Positions 12,435-26,200 of a DNA stretch of 64,000 nucleotides are shown one piece after another. The position numbers and the translations under genes are program-made. Location of the stretch: assembly GCA_963930655.1 (NCBI GenBank), contig OZ005608.1, positions 11,036,001-11,100,000 on the forward strand, read 5' to 3'. The notes under the pieces were generated by a model that made no database searches, was not told the DNA's origin, and was given only the letters and a program-made list of their open reading frames with translations. This stretch comes from Myrica gale (taxonomy: Eukaryota; Streptophyta; Magnoliopsida; Fagales; Myricaceae). Numbering within the stretch: position 1 is the first letter of the stretch; the number at the start of each line of letters is the position of its first letter.

Positions 12435-12560
12435 TAAATGCGGTCCGGTCCGGTCTGGACCGTATTTATTAAAAAAGAGAATCGGACCACATTTTAAGAT
12501 CTAGGACCGGACCGGACCGCAAATTTAATCCGGTTTTCCGGTCCGGTCCCGTTGTGTTCA
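12435..12560. mobile_element. hAT-like MITE end with CCGGTCC repeats
   Basis: GGTCCGGTCCGGTCTGGACC and its inverted partner GGACCGGACCGGACCGC face each other. They are followed by CCGGTCCGGTCC and a GTGTTCACCCCT end. GTGTGCACCCCTA-type termini with GGTCCGG blocks are common in plant hAT MITEs. The left end is not certain. Confidence 0.5.
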
Positions 12561-12565
12561 CCCCT

Positions 12566-12705
12566 CATCACCACCCTGGACGAAATTAAATCATCTAAAC
12601 TTCCCGCTAATGCCGTCCTTATCACCTGCAAAGCCGGATCGTACTCTTCCACGATCCACACGGAAAGTTTATTTTGTATCTCATCCCGCTCCCCTCCCCA
12701 GTATC
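12566..12705 (-). pseudogene. Unidentified coding-like segment on the minus strand
   Basis: The minus strand stays open for about 45 codons after a TGA, with a protein-like composition (EIQNKLSVWIVEEYDP followed by ALQVIRTALAGSLDDL). It reads more like real protein than the overlapping plus-strand frame. I do not recognise the family. It may be an exon fragment of a neighbouring gene cut off by the hAT-like MITE. Confidence 0.3.
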
Positions 12706-12988
12706 AACTATCAAGCAGCACTAGTCAACGGAACCACAGCGTTCTAAACTAATTTATATTAATTTTCAAAGCAAATTCATTTTTAATTCGGAGAAAAGAG
12801 GAAAGCAGTTCTCTCGCTCTCACTCACTCACTCACTCACAAGAGGGCTTGTCAGCATCCAGACATTCCTCCTTGACGTCATTCAAACTTCACTCTCTGGT
12901 TCCATTTGTGTTTCGTTCACTGGATCTCCTCTGCTTCTTCGAAGTCTGTCCCCGCAAACAACAGTAAAAGAGAAACCTCGTTCTCACA
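12706..12988 (+). promoter_or_regulatory. Presumed promoter/5' UTR of the CMT2 gene
   Basis: It lies directly before the start codon. An AT-rich patch (TTATATTAATTTT, about 12753) is followed about 55 bases on by a pyrimidine-rich CTCTCGCTCTCACTCACTCA tract (about 12811-12840), common around plant transcription starts. An in-frame TAA at 12965 sits eight codons before the ATG. The transcription start itself is inferred. Confidence 0.45.
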
Positions 12989-15900
12989 ATGAAATCTCCG
13001 CCCAAATCCAAATCCAAACGCAAATCCGAATTCTTGTCTTTTTCGCTGGTTGTGAGCGAGGACTACCCAGTGCCATTGCAAATCTTTGACCCGAGATCTT
13101 TCAGTGAGAAACGCCTGAGAAGGTCTCCGAGGCTCACTCCTCCTCATACAGAGGTCAATGTCGTCCGTGCTCCTGCTGAGAAAAAGGCTTCCCTAGCTTC
13201 TAATCAATCTAAGCCCCTCAGAAGTGCGCTCACGCCATCTTCCGCCTGCGAGACCCGAAATGCTGCTCTCCAGCGGTTGCGTCCACGGGGTACCGGAAGG
13301 TCGCCAGCACTGAATAGCTCTGCAGATCCGGGTCTTCAGTCGGGTGCATTGCCGGGCTCCCCGAGAAAATCGAGTGCTCTCAAGTGTCAGAGCAGTTTGG
13401 GGAAGTCCCACTCGGGAATGTCGAAGGAAAACTCGCCGAGACGGTCTCCGAGATTTGAGTTGCCTCAAAACGGCAAGCCCGTCATTAGCACAGGCAAGGT
13501 GACCAACTTCTCTCTCTTTTTGGGTGGGCTCTGCTCTTCTACTGTTTTAGTTAGTTATGGTTAAACTTTACGAGTTTACTGTAAGTCATCAATGTTGCAC
13601 TTTCCTTTTTATTTTTATTTTTTGCCTTTTTCTCCACGTGAAAAGAAAAGTATTTGTATTATTTAATAAATCCCATGCATGTTTGATGTTTTGATTGTTA
13701 AGAGATTTTCGTTGGGCCAATTGAAGTCGTAGACACAATCCACGCTAATGCATGTTGAAAGGCATGAGAACTTAGTGTTTGTTGCGGGCGGACCCAATAT
13801 ACGGTTCTACAGACTACATACGCATAACATATTTTACTTCAATATATGAAGTACGTATTTCATAAATTTTTGGTCGTTTTTTCAAGTAGAGACAAAGGAA
13901 ATAGATCATTGTTTACTTTCTCATATCTAATCTAGATACACATATGCAACCGTACCCACACATATACTTTATTAGGTATGCGTATGTGGAAATCATGTTC
14001 TACTTCAAGATTCATATTGAATGTTAAAATCTATCAATCATTCATATTGCAAGCAAGTCTTGTTTCATCGCTCAGAAAAAAGTCTTGTTTCATGGAAAGA
14101 AAATGTCTACAAAAATTTCAAGGACAGACGTAAAAGAATTGAAAAAGTGTCAAACATGGAGTAAAAAAAGAGATTTTACAAATTACGATGTTTCTACTAT
14201 CGATTGTAATTATACAACTTCCTATAACTCTAGGTCTGTTAGAAGTATTAAGTTGAACTGATTTATTTTTTCCTTAAGAGGGAAAATGTGTGTGTTATAC
14301 ATTATATGAAAAACTTGTAAAGTATTTGAATTTCAAATGGGAAATTATATTTTTCATGAAATATCTGTATGAATGTTTTTATAGAATACTATGTACTAAC
14401 TATAATACCGTTAGTACAAACTTAAAAAATGCAGCTAATCACGCAACTGATGAAAGTAAGCAACAAAACAGGAGTTCAGTAGTAACTGGCAGGTTCTGTC
14501 ATTTCGTTTTTTCCAATTCTTTTTATCCTTTAAGTTCTGTTTTTCTTATTGTATTGGCTCTTTAGTCTTTGGGGAAACATTATAGTGCGCCTCTTATCTA
14601 TGGGCCAAAATCAAATTGCACTCTATGAGTCTAATTCCATCTTATTGCGCCCCTATGTTCTCAACAAATCAATGTATGCCTTGACGCCTGATTCTCCCAT
14701 TAAACCTGAGGGAAACCCAGATATTTTTGTCCTCTCGGTTGAAATTTTTAGGTGTAGTTTGATAATTTGATTGAGTGGGTGGCTCATTTGAGGACACATG
14801 TGTAGGTTCGTTGAGTTTTTAATTGTGAAATCAGACAGCAGGCTTACATTGATTTAGTTGAAAAGTTATGAGGCGCAATAAGATGTAATTAGACTTACGA
14901 GGTGCAATGTTTTGACCCATAGATAAGAGGTGCACTATGATATTTCCTCTTAGCCTTTCTTTTATTTTTTCATACTTGGAAAATCTAAACATGGATGTAT
15001 TCTTTTTAGTCTGTACAATGTTGAATCAAGAACTCATAATCTGTGCTCTATTTTGTGGGGGCAGGAGATGCTATTTGAGCCAAGGCTATGTGTAGAATTG
15101 GAGATAATATGCCTTGAATTCAAGGTCTCTAACATGATGATCTTAACACTGCTGTTAATATGCTGACTCCAGTTGCGTGTGAAATGAGAAATCTCTGGGG
15201 AAAAATGGTGAACTTTTTATGTAGTGGGACTTGACGTAACTTTTTTCACAGTACTTTCTTCTAAGTAAGCGGTCAACAAGGAGGTTTCTTTGATGACCGG
15301 GTGAAGTTTTCTATTGATTTAGGGATAAATACACTTCTCACCTATTAATTATATGGCATTTGACACATTGCAGTTAAACTATCCATACATTGCACTCTTC
15401 AACTACTAATCTTATACACTTTGTATGTCAAATTTTTCCTTCAAATTAGACAAAAATAAATATAAAGTCCCTTACACACATTTTACATATTTTCATATCA
15501 GATCGAGGATATTATTTTCAATTCATTAAATTATTCGGGGCATCATCGTCATTACAGGTGTAAAAAAACTCGATTTTCGTCCAATTTGACATAAAAAATT
15601 GATTTAGGGTGCAAAATATTTAACATTGATAGTTGGAAGGTGTAATTTTCCAAAGCTAGTTGTCTAGGGTGTAATGTGTCAAATCCCTTAGTTGTTAATG
15701 GGTAAAAAGTGTATTTACCTTGAAATATTATTCTTAGGTTGTGGGAGCTCTGAAGGAAAGGAACAGATATGAGCCACGCACAACTAATATAATATCTATG
15801 GGAAAACAGTGTCAGGATACTGGTGTTGTGCCGTTCCTCATTAGTTTGAACCTAGAGTATAAGCCTATTGTGCACAGATTCCTGAATACTGTGTTTGTCT

Positions 15901-17202
15901 AGAAGGCTTAGATGAGATGTCCCTGGGGAGGTGTCCACATCAGCTGTCAAGCGATAATTAGTCAATTTTTCTCCTTTGATAGGCAACACTATCAACATTC
16001 GTCCTCAATTGTGCAGGTTTGCTTTTTGGACTTTTCTGGCTAACCTAACTGAAGAAAAGCAATCTGTTCTTATGATCATGATAATTGACACTAACATATC
16101 TAGTTTTACAAGTGCCGTGAACTTTTGTTCTCCCTTTTACTAGGCACGACTCTTTTATGATGGTTCAGTGTTTTGCTGCTAGATTTGGGTCATTTGTTGC
16201 TTTACCTTTTCTTATTGTCAACAGTGTAGATCCTTTAGTCTATTAGTTCCTAAATATGGGCTCTTTGGTTTCACAGAGCCTAAAGTCAAAGGGTCAGAGC
16301 TTGACATTGAAGTGAGTGAAAATCCCCAAATATGTTTTTTCTTGATTTACATTGTCTCCTTACTCTGTTTCTATAGCTTTCCAAATTTGAGTTGGTCTTT
16401 TTGCAGTGCCAATGAAAAAGGAAGAATAATGTTTAAAGTGGGGTGCTCTGAAGAAAAGTGCTTAAGGAGATCTGAAAGACTGTCCCCGACACAAACTGGA
16501 ACCAAAAGCAAAATTTCAAAAGCTTCAAAGCAAAAGACATCATCGAGAAACACAGAATCCAAAAAAGGTCATTTGGAAGCAGTCTCCCCAAAAACTTACA
16601 ATCTCAGACTGAGATCATCAAATGAGTCAAAAACTGAACTAGCTTCTCTCTCAAGGAATGCATATGGTGATAAGGCATCTATGCCCTTAAAATATTATCA
16701 TACTGAATTCTTTGGTGAGAGGCACTTGAGAAGGTCGCCAAGGCTATTTTCAGCAACTGAAAACGTCGGAAGCAGTGATGCAAGGAACGAGTTTCATGCC
16801 GAGTCATTTAATAGAAACCATTTAAGAAAACCTCCGAGACTCTCCTTATCTTTGTCTCAGACCGATAACATGCAACTAGACTCTAATTTCTTTGGTCTAT
16901 CAAAATCAGATGAGCAGCCTTCGAAGATGATTATACCATGTTCAGGAAAATCGGATATGGATAAAGATTGCTTGAGACAATCGCCAAAAACGGAAACATC
17001 TCTACATGGGGCTGAAAATGGCAAAAGAGTGTGTTCTTTCATTGAATTGTCCGATTCAAATGAGAAACAGTCTCCAAACAAATTTAAGGCCACTACTTCA
17101 AAGAGTAAGCAGAAAAAGTACCAAACTATGTCATTTTTTATTGGAGATCCAATCCCCGATGGTGAAGCTCAAGAAAGGTGGCGTTGGCGTTATGAAATGA
17201 AG
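12989..17202 (+). CDS. CMT2: CMT2 exons 1-3: basic N-terminal region with LRRSPRL repeats
   Basis: These exons encode residues 1-447. Exon 1 (510 nt) ends in phase 0 at a weak donor (AAG/gtgacc). Exon 2 is a 35-nt mini-exon. Exon 3 is 796 nt. The region is Ser/Lys/Arg-rich and probably disordered. It repeats a short motif: LRRSPRL at 43-49, RRSPRF at 151-156, LRRSERL at 201-207, LRRSPRL at 289-295, LRKPPRL at 321-327 and LRQSPKT at 371-377. Several copies follow an acidic or basic residue pair such as EK, ER or KD. The region ends in the conserved block [20 protein letters not shown] (about 425-444) that leads into the BAH domain in CMT2 proteins. The role of the repeat is not known to me. 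Confidence 0.88.
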
Positions 17203-20200
17203 GTAATTTTCTAATGTTTGTTTCATCTAAAAGCCCTTGGTTTTTTGTACTTTATCTTCAATTGCAATTTCATTTCACCTTATTAGTCCATTTTGCACCG
17301 TCTATAGATTGCTTCTTTTTTTTTCCTCTTATCATGATTATACTTAGAAATGAGATACTATTTATCTGACAACCTAATACTAATGATGCATCGCCGGAGA
17401 CTAGGAGAGTAAAACCGATACCCTTTTCGAATCCAGACATAATCGAGGAACACACATTTAATAGCGCGAAAGGCAAGCATATCATATCGGCACCAAATTA
17501 CGAATATAATAAACTCATTCAAAGACTCTTGGAAGAAGAGAAAATGGAGGAGGTTGGAAAAAGATGGGAGGGATGAGATGTTCCATCTAAAACAGGAGGG
17601 AGGGATGAGATGTTCCATCCGCATTTGGAGGATGATTCTTCATTGTATCTGGTGGTGTCTTTGGCGTGAGCGTAACAGAAGATGTTTTGAGGATTCTTCT
17701 TTGTCCTCGGATAGGTTGCAGAGTGTCTTTCTTTCTTTGTTGTTCTCTTGGGGAAACTCGATGCTTGGTAGCCCCTTTCTTGATTTTGTTGATTTTGCTT
17801 CTTTTCTGGCTTGTTTAGAATAGTGTTTGCGGTATAGTCTTTGTACTGTATTCATTTTTCTAATGAGATTGACTTACTTATCAAAAAAAAAAAAAAACAG
17901 AAGAATGCACCCATTTAATAAGTTAGTAAGGGCTTCATCGCGCTACAAGTGTATAGTAACATGCATGTGAATTGGCAGTGCTTGAGTCACTTCTAGCAAA
18001 TCCTGATTCTTACGTTTAGCTACATTGTTTTGTTGTGGGGACATGCATATGAAATAAAAGAGCACAAGTGACTTCAAACAAATGATATCTAATGAATAAT
18101 GGCTGTTGCTGACATATATAAGTGAAAGTAATTAGCAGTGCGTTTGGTTTCAAAATTTTGTGTTGGTGTTAAAAAAGTGTTATTAGAATTGGTGAATGAG
18201 TGATAAAAATAAAAATAAAATTTTGAAGTGTGTTTGATAAAAGTAAAATTTTAATAAAATTTTGAAATGCCAGCTATGTAGATATATATTCTTTGACATA
18301 ATTGGAATGCAAAAAATAGAGTTTTTGCTTAAAATAAGTCTTACTTGTGAACGAAACAGATGGAAGATAAAAAATAATCCAAAACAATTTTTCATGAGAC
18401 AAAACCAAGTGATATGAGAAAAATCATTCGCAAAAAGTAGCCAAATAATGAGATTTATTAGAAGTGACATTGATATGTACCTATACATGAGAATTAACTA
18501 ATTGGAAAGGACTCCAGACGGCTAACAACCCTTGAAGGAAAAGACACATGATGATGCTTGATGAGTTGACAAGCTTCACACAGTAAAGACAATACACGAT
18601 GAAGACTAACAACCTGATGTTTCAATTTAGAAAGAGTGGGATGGCCAAGACGACAATGTCATTGAATGAGAGGTACTGACAGTTGAAATGCTTTAGGTGG
18701 AGAGATAGGTGAAAGGTCCAAATTGTGTAAGCCGTTAGCCTTATGCCCCATACCAATCATCCTACTCATCCAGATATCTTGAAATATACACAAAGACAAG
18801 TAAAAACTATTATAACATTGAAGGGCTCGAGTAATTTTACTAATAACAACAAATTTAAAGGATAATTAAGGATATGAAGATTATCACTAATATGAACATT
18901 GATTGATCCTGTAACAGTTGTTTGGGAACCATTGACAAAAGTGACATACTTGGGAGAATCAATTGGATGATAATTACAGAGAGAAATGGATGAACCGGTC
19001 ATATGCTCGTTTGCATCTAAATCAATGATCCATGGGTTGTGAGTGGAGGATAATAGATAGTGAGATGTGGTATCTGACTGAGCAAGATAACCCATGGAAG
19101 AGGAAGTGACTCGCTTATGTGCTAAGAACTTAACATACTCTTGTTTTGGGATCGAGATCGTAGGAGAATCAAGTGTGAAATTTGATGTAGGAACAATAGG
19201 AGTTGGCAAGGTTGAGTATTCTTGTGAAAAGACTTGAGGGATGTTCGTTTATAAAAAATTATAAGATTTGTAGGATTTTTGATTCAATTGTGAATATTTA
19301 TGTAGATTGGAGTTTTATAGTTTTTGTGTAAAAATTGATGAAAAGTTTTAAAGAGATATTTAATTTCTATTGGAGTTTGTAAAAATGTGTAGAGAAAGAT
19401 GATTTCATTTAATTTGTTTATAAAAAAGGGGTTAAGTCATTGTTAGCCCCGGAAGTAAGAGCAAAAATCAAATTGGTACCCACAGTTATCAAAAATGCGA
19501 TTTGAGACCTTTAACTTTTGAAAATCATCAATTACGCTGTCCGTCAAAATTAGGTGTTAAGTCTGAGGAAAATCATGCAAAATGACCGAAATGCCCCTCC
19601 AAGACTAAATTTTTAAAAATAAATAAAAATAATAAAAAATTAACAAATAAATTAAAAATAAATAGATTATTGAAATAGAGTTTCAATAGTTTTATTTAAA
19701 AAATATTACTTATTTTTAAATATCATTTTTTATTTTTAATGAAATTTTAATATTTTTAGTAATTTTATCTTGGAGTGGCATTTTGGTCATTTTCATACTT
19801 TTCCATTTGATTTAACGCTTAATTTGGACTTGGAGCGTGAATTGATGAGTTTCAAAAGTTAAGGATCTTAAATCGCCGTTTTGAAAATAACGGGTACTAA
19901 TTTAATTTTTACTCATACCGGGCTAATTATTACTTTACTCCTAAAAATATATTGGAGTTTGGTGAAAAAGTATGGAGAGAAGATTTGTTATAATTTTTTT
20001 TTTGAAAAGGTATTGGAGTTTTCCACAGCCAGAGCCAAAGGGTTGTCGAACTACCTCTTCCAACACTTCAATACCTCACCCACCCTTTTAGGTATCTCCC
20101 AAGGATAGTTTATGATACTAATCATGTGCACCCACAACTCTCTAGCTACCAAGCAGTGGATAAGCACATGATCCACTATTCCACGTCTCCCCTGTAGAGA

Positions 20201-23200
20201 AAGCACCAGTTAATCAAACATAGACCCCTCCTCCTTAAATTGTCAATGGTCAAAACCTTCCAATGAGTCGCCTCCCACACAAAGAACGAAACTCTTGGTG
20301 GAACAACAGTCCTCCAAATTTGCCTCTATGGGAAAACCTCACTCGAGCCACTAAACAATGAGCCCATACAACGACTTTACCGGAAAGACCCCATTCTTAG
20401 TACCCTGCCAAAGCATTTTATCTTCTTCCTTCTCCTTAGGAGCATAGAGTAAAGAAGGGAGTAGAAAGTAGAAAAGTCTTCAATCTCCCAATCATTGGCG
20501 GTTCTAGCAAACTGAATATTCCCATAACCGGAACTCCCCTCCAAACATTTTGCCACCGTTGCGTCTTTGCACCGAGCAAGGGAGAGCAAAAGAGGGAAAA
20601 CAAGCTTCAAAGGCCTCTCTTCATACCAAAGATCATGCCAAAACTAGACTTTAAGACCACAACCCATCACATAATAGATGTTCCCATAAAAGAAGGTCCA
20701 TCCATTGCTAATGTGCTTCCACAGGCTCACACCATAAGAGCCATGGATCTCGTTGGTTCTCCATCCACCCATTACATTACCATACCTATCCACAATGACA
20801 GTCCTCCACAAATTATCACTCTCCAAGGCAAAGCGCCACAACCACTTCCCTAACAATGCTCTATCAAACAAAGGGAGCCGCCTTAAGCCCTACCCACCAC
20901 TGACTAGATTGGATTTTGTAGCCATTTTACTTTTTGTAGCCATAATACTTGTCTAGTGCATCATAGAGCGCAACATATCCACCAACACAATTAACCACCA
21001 GAATATATTATAGAGAAAACATCACAAATAATGCCAATTGAAATCCAACCAACCAAATAATGGAGAAGTGAACCTCAAATTCAAAAGAAGAAATAGATAG
21101 ACTGAAAGACTGAATAAAACTCAAAGATTTTGTTCGAAATTGTGCTAAACTGGCCGAAATACCACAACAATCAGTGGAAACTATGTTAAATCGGTTGAAA
21201 ACTAGTTCTATGGTAACCGGTTAGATCGAGATGGGTCTTGATCAAACTGAAGTGGATCTGAGTCAAGCCGAATATGGGTTGAATCAGATATAGGTAGGAT
21301 CAACACATAAATTCGGGGCAGTTCTTCCCTAGGCAATGGGTTGTTACACAGACTAATTGAAACAGTCTCCAGATGCTGCTGACCACCATAGACTTTGTCG
21401 GAAATAATCGAGACCATCACCGGCATCGAGAACTCATCAGAACCATCAAACCACATATCCAATCACTAGCAAAACAGACCAGGAACAGAAAAATAGGTTG
21501 GAGAGTACAGAAAACACTGAGAATGACCATTTTTCTTTCATAAAAGAACCTCTGCTAACCATCACAAAATTTGCTGGCGACCCTTGAAATCATTAAAGAA
21601 AAACGAAAAATCTCACTGAAAGTCACCACCACCAACAGCTATAACGAACATATAGCCCTTAGTAAGTTTAGGATTTCAGGGAAAAATCTCAACGCCAGCA
21701 GTCATTCGATGGATCAGCTGGCCACAAGACACCAACAACCCCAATGATGAGGATGACGGCCATTGCTTCTCATGCTTCATGACAACTCTTAACTACTGTT
21801 ATTAGCCCATGACATAATTCATTAAAATAAACCACAAGTAATAAGGAGAGACAATTAAGAGAGAGAAAAAATTGAAGGTGTGCTGGAAGTCAGATAATTT
21901 TGCTAAACCCTAGTATTATGTTCTGATACCATGCTAGAGAGATTAGGGTTTGGCAAAATGTTTCTCTTTCTCTCAACTAATATACATAGGAAATATGTAA
22001 ATGAAAAAAAAGTATTGAAAACTAAAACTATAGTGTAGAGTAGGCCAAATGAAAACTGATCACTATATATTGTAGTGATTGTGCTTTCAGAATTTTGGTT
22101 GGATGTTCAGTCATACATATCAATGCTTAGTCATAAATATATTGGATGGTACTGCCTACTTTTAAAGTCCTCAAAGCGGTTGTTTCCGTCTTTTTTTTTG
22201 ATAAGTAAGGAAAGTTTTATTGAAATAAGGAAAAAGGTGACCAAGCAGTACAAAAAGCTGTACTAAACCATCTACAGCAAACAAGCAAGAAAACTAATAA
22301 AATCGCCAAAGTCTACAAAAGGAGAACCCAGCACCCCATTAGCCCATTGAAACAAAGTCTGCATCATATTGCCCTTCAAACAATCGAAGGACGGCCCCGA
22401 ATCTTCGAAGCACCTTCCGTTCCTTTCCCTCCATAAGCTCTACCAAATGCATAATGATATCATTTTCCATACAGCCAACGCCAAAAGGGCTATTGAACTT
22501 TCGCTTCCAACACTTCAGCACCTCACCCACCCTCTTAGGCATCACCCAAGGATAGTTTACTATACTAAGCACATGCATCCACAACGCGCTAGCTACCGAG
22601 CAATGGATAAGCACATGATCCACAGATTCCCCATCATCCTTGCAAAGAAAACACCAGTCAGTCAAGCATAACCCCCTCCTCCTTAATTAATCAATGGTTA
22701 AGACTTTTCCATGAGCCACTTCCCATACAAAGAACGAAACCCGAGGTGGGACAGCAGTCCTCCAGATCTGCCTCCAGGGAAAAACCTCACCCATTCCCCT
22801 AACAATAAAATCATACAGCGACTTAACAGAAAAGACCCCATTCTTAGCACCTTGCCAAAACATTTTATTTTCTTCCCTTCGCCTAAGAACCATAGAGTAC
22901 AACAATGAAAAGAAGGCAGAAAATTCTTCAATCTCTCGATCATTGGCGGTTCGCTGAAACTGAATAATCCACACCCCATGGCCGGAATCCCCCTTCAAAC
23001 AATCCGCAACCATCGCATCCTTGCATCTAGCGAGGGAAAACAAGAGAGGGAAGGCAAACTTCAAAGGCCTTTCTCCACACCATAGATCATGCCAAAACCG
23101 AACTCTAAGATCACAACCCACCGCAAAACGAATGTTTCCACAGAAGAGGGTCCATCCATTGCTAATGTGCTTCCAGAGGCTCACACCATAAGAGTCATGG

Positions 23201-26200
23201 ACCTCATTGGTTCTCCAACCACCCGGAACACAACCATATTTATCCTCAATGACAACCCTCCACAAACTATTCCTATCCAAGGCAAAACACCACAACCACT
23301 TTCCTAATAAAGCTTTATTGAACAAGTGGAGTCTCCTTAACCCCAGTCCTCCACAACTCTTCGGAGAACAAACTCTCTCCCACTTGACAAGATGAAACTT
23401 ATGAACGGTTCCATCACCCCCCACAAAAAATTCCTTTGGATTCTCTCCAATCTATTGGCAACCCCCAAGGGAATAGGAAAGAGGGACAAAAAATAAGTTG
23501 GGAGACAAGAGAGGGTAGACTTGATCAAAGTGAGTCTACCACCCTTCGAAAGGTAGCTGTGTTTCCAATCCGCCAATCTTCTTTCAGCTCTTTCCAGAAT
23601 GCCATCCCGAATATGCCTATTCTTAAAATGCGCTCCCAACGGTAACCCAAGATAGGTAGTAGGCAGCGACGAAACTCGACAGCCCAAAATAGCAGCCAAA
23701 TCCGAAACGTTGCCCACACTCCCAACCGGAATAACTTCTGTTTTTGAAAGGTTAACTTTCAACCCCGACACCGCCTCAAAGCAAAGCAATAGGCATCTGA
23801 GATTACAGAAATGAGTCACCTTAGCCCCACACAATATTAAAGTGTCATCAGCGAAAGAAGGTGAGAAATGGACATGCCTCCACCACTCCTACCTCCAACC
23901 TCGAAACCCGCAATGGAACCCCGTGCCACAACTTCATTCATCATCCTGCTGAAAGCGTCCATAATGAGCACAAACAAAAAGGGTGAGAGAGGATCATCCT
24001 GATGCAAGCCCTAAGAACCACCAAAAAAACCTTCGGGGGAGCCATTCACCATCACTGAAAATTTAACCGTAGAAACGCAGAACTCGATCCACCGACACCA
24101 CCTCTCCCTAAAACCACATCTCCTTAACATATACAGAAGGAACTTCCAATTGACATGGTCATAGGCTTTTTGAATATCCAATTTACACAACATACCCGGT
24201 ACATGAGATCGCAACCTCGAGTCAAACACTTGCTAGCAATCAGCACATGATCTAAAATCTGTCTGCCTTGCACAAAAGCATTCTGAGACGGGGATATAAT
24301 CTTTCCTAGGACAAGCTTCAATCGGTTAGCAAGCACCTTCGCCAATATCTTGTAAACACTCCCACAAGGCTTATGGGACAGAAGTCCTTCAGCTTGACCG
24401 CTCTCGGTTTCTTCGGGACAATAACTATGAAAGTTGCGTTCATACTTCTGACGAATCGACCCTCTGTAGCAAACTCGTTGAACATGGAGGGAATGTCGCC
24501 TTTAACCACCTCCCACCAAGATTGGAAAAAAGCTAATGAGAACCCATCGGGACCCAGTGGCTTATCCACATTTGAACTTCGAACAGCCCCCGTTACTTTC
24601 TCCACATCAAAAGGTCTTTCCAACCAGTCCGCATCGACCCCTGAAATAGAAGCAAAGTCTAAACCCTCCAAAAGTGGTCGCCAAGAAACAAGGCTCTTTA
24701 TACAAGGAGCTATAGTAGCCAACGATCGCTGTGGAAATCCGCTCGGAATCCTCCACCATCTCCCCCTACCACCAAGCTCGAAATGGTGTTATTCCGTCTG
24801 TTAGAGTTCGCCACCCTATGGAAGAACTTTGTATCACTGTGGAGTCAGATGCTAAATAGGTTGGTTGAGGTGGGATCCATTGAGGGGTTCATGATTGGCA
24901 GTGGTAGGGTGAGCATCTCTCATTTGCTGTTCGCTGATGACACTCTTATTTTGTGTGGGTCTGAGGAGAGCCAGTTCCGCAACCTTCGTTGTCTTTTGCT
25001 TTGTTTTGAAGCGGTGACTGGCCTCAAGATTAATCTTTGAAATCTGAGGCTATTCCCATTGGAGAGGTGGAAAATGTCTAAATCTTGGCTGATATTTTGG
25101 GTTGTAGGGTTGCTTCTCTACCTATCTTATCTTGGTCTCCCTTTGGGGGCTCGCTTCAAAAGCATTAGTATTTGGAATGACATCATTGAGAGAATGGAGA
25201 AGAGGTTAGCTGTGGGGAAGAGGAGCTATCTTTCGAAAGGTGGTAGAGTCACTTTGATCAAGTCCACTCTTGCCAATCTCCCGACTTATTTCTTGTCTCT
25301 TTTCCCCATCCCTTCAGCCGTGGCTTGTAGATTGGAGAAGTTACAAAAGGACTTCTTGTGGGGTAGCACTGAGACTGTGCACAAGTTTCACTTGCTTAAT
25401 TGGGAGAATGTGTGCTGCCCCATTAATCAAGGTGGGTTGGGTATTAGGCGCTTAATCACTTTAAATAAGGCTTTGCTTGGGAAGTGGTTGTGGCGCTTTG
25501 CTTTCGAAAGTAACAGCTTGTGGTGGAATGTTATAGTGGAGAAGTTTGGGAGTGAGTTGGGTAGGTGGAGAACCCTTCAGAGGAGAGGAATTTATGGAGT
25601 TGGTCTTTTGAGATTTATTAGCAAAGGGTGAGATCCTTTTAGCCACTTCATAAGGTTCGAGGCTGTTCTTGGCAATAGAGTTCGCTTTTGGAGTGACCTT
25701 TGGTGTGGGGAGAGACCCTTGAGGCTTGCCTTCCCGCCCCTCTTCTCCATTGCTAGTAATAAGGATGCTTGGGTGGCGTATTATTGGGAGGAGAATTCTG
25801 GTTTGGGTGCTTGGAATGTTCAGTTTGTGAGGCTGCGAATGATTGAGAAGTTGAGGCTTTTTTGACTTTCTATTCTCTACTTTATTCCAAGCTCTTGAGA
25901 AGTGGGACTGAAGATAAAATGCGCTGGATGAGTACTAAAAATGCCATTTTCTCAGTGAAATCGATGTATGGGCTTCTTTCTTGTAGCCTCGTCATGTCTT
26001 TTCTGCGGAGGTAGATTTGGAGGTCCCTTGTACCTATGAGAGTTTCATTTTTCCTGTGGGAGGCGGTGAATGAGAGAATTTTGACCACAGACAATTTGAG
26101 GAAGAGGGGTCTTTGCTTACTTGATTGGTGCTATCTTTGTAGGTGCAATGGGGAATCGGTGGATCATATTCTTCTTCTTTGTGTTGTCGCAAGGGATATA

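Larger units (their letters stand above)
18490..22190 (-). mobile_element. Broken Ty1/copia element with nested insertions (intron 3)
   Basis: Read on the minus strand, an LTR-like segment begins at 21932 and extends right to within about 22190. It is followed immediately by TGGTATCAGAAC (21931 to 21920), the usual initiator-Met primer-binding site of copia elements. A leader region (about 20910-21920) comes next, then a LINE insertion (20025-20905), an AT-rich segment with a MULE-type MITE, and the copia protease/pre-integrase piece (18500-19235). The order fits one 5'-first copia element on the minus strand whose pol 3' half is gone. That the parts belong to one element is inference. Confidence 0.5.

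Noticed and set aside
12552..12752. Plus-strand 66-aa ORF upstream of CMT2
   Set aside because: It overlaps the minus-strand segment that reads more like protein and has no recognisable content.
16312..16406. Upstream extension of the exon 3 reading frame to an ATG-like start
   Set aside because: It reads through an intron with gtgagt donor and ttgcag acceptor. Joining exon 2 to 16407 keeps the frame and matches the exon 4-5 structure.
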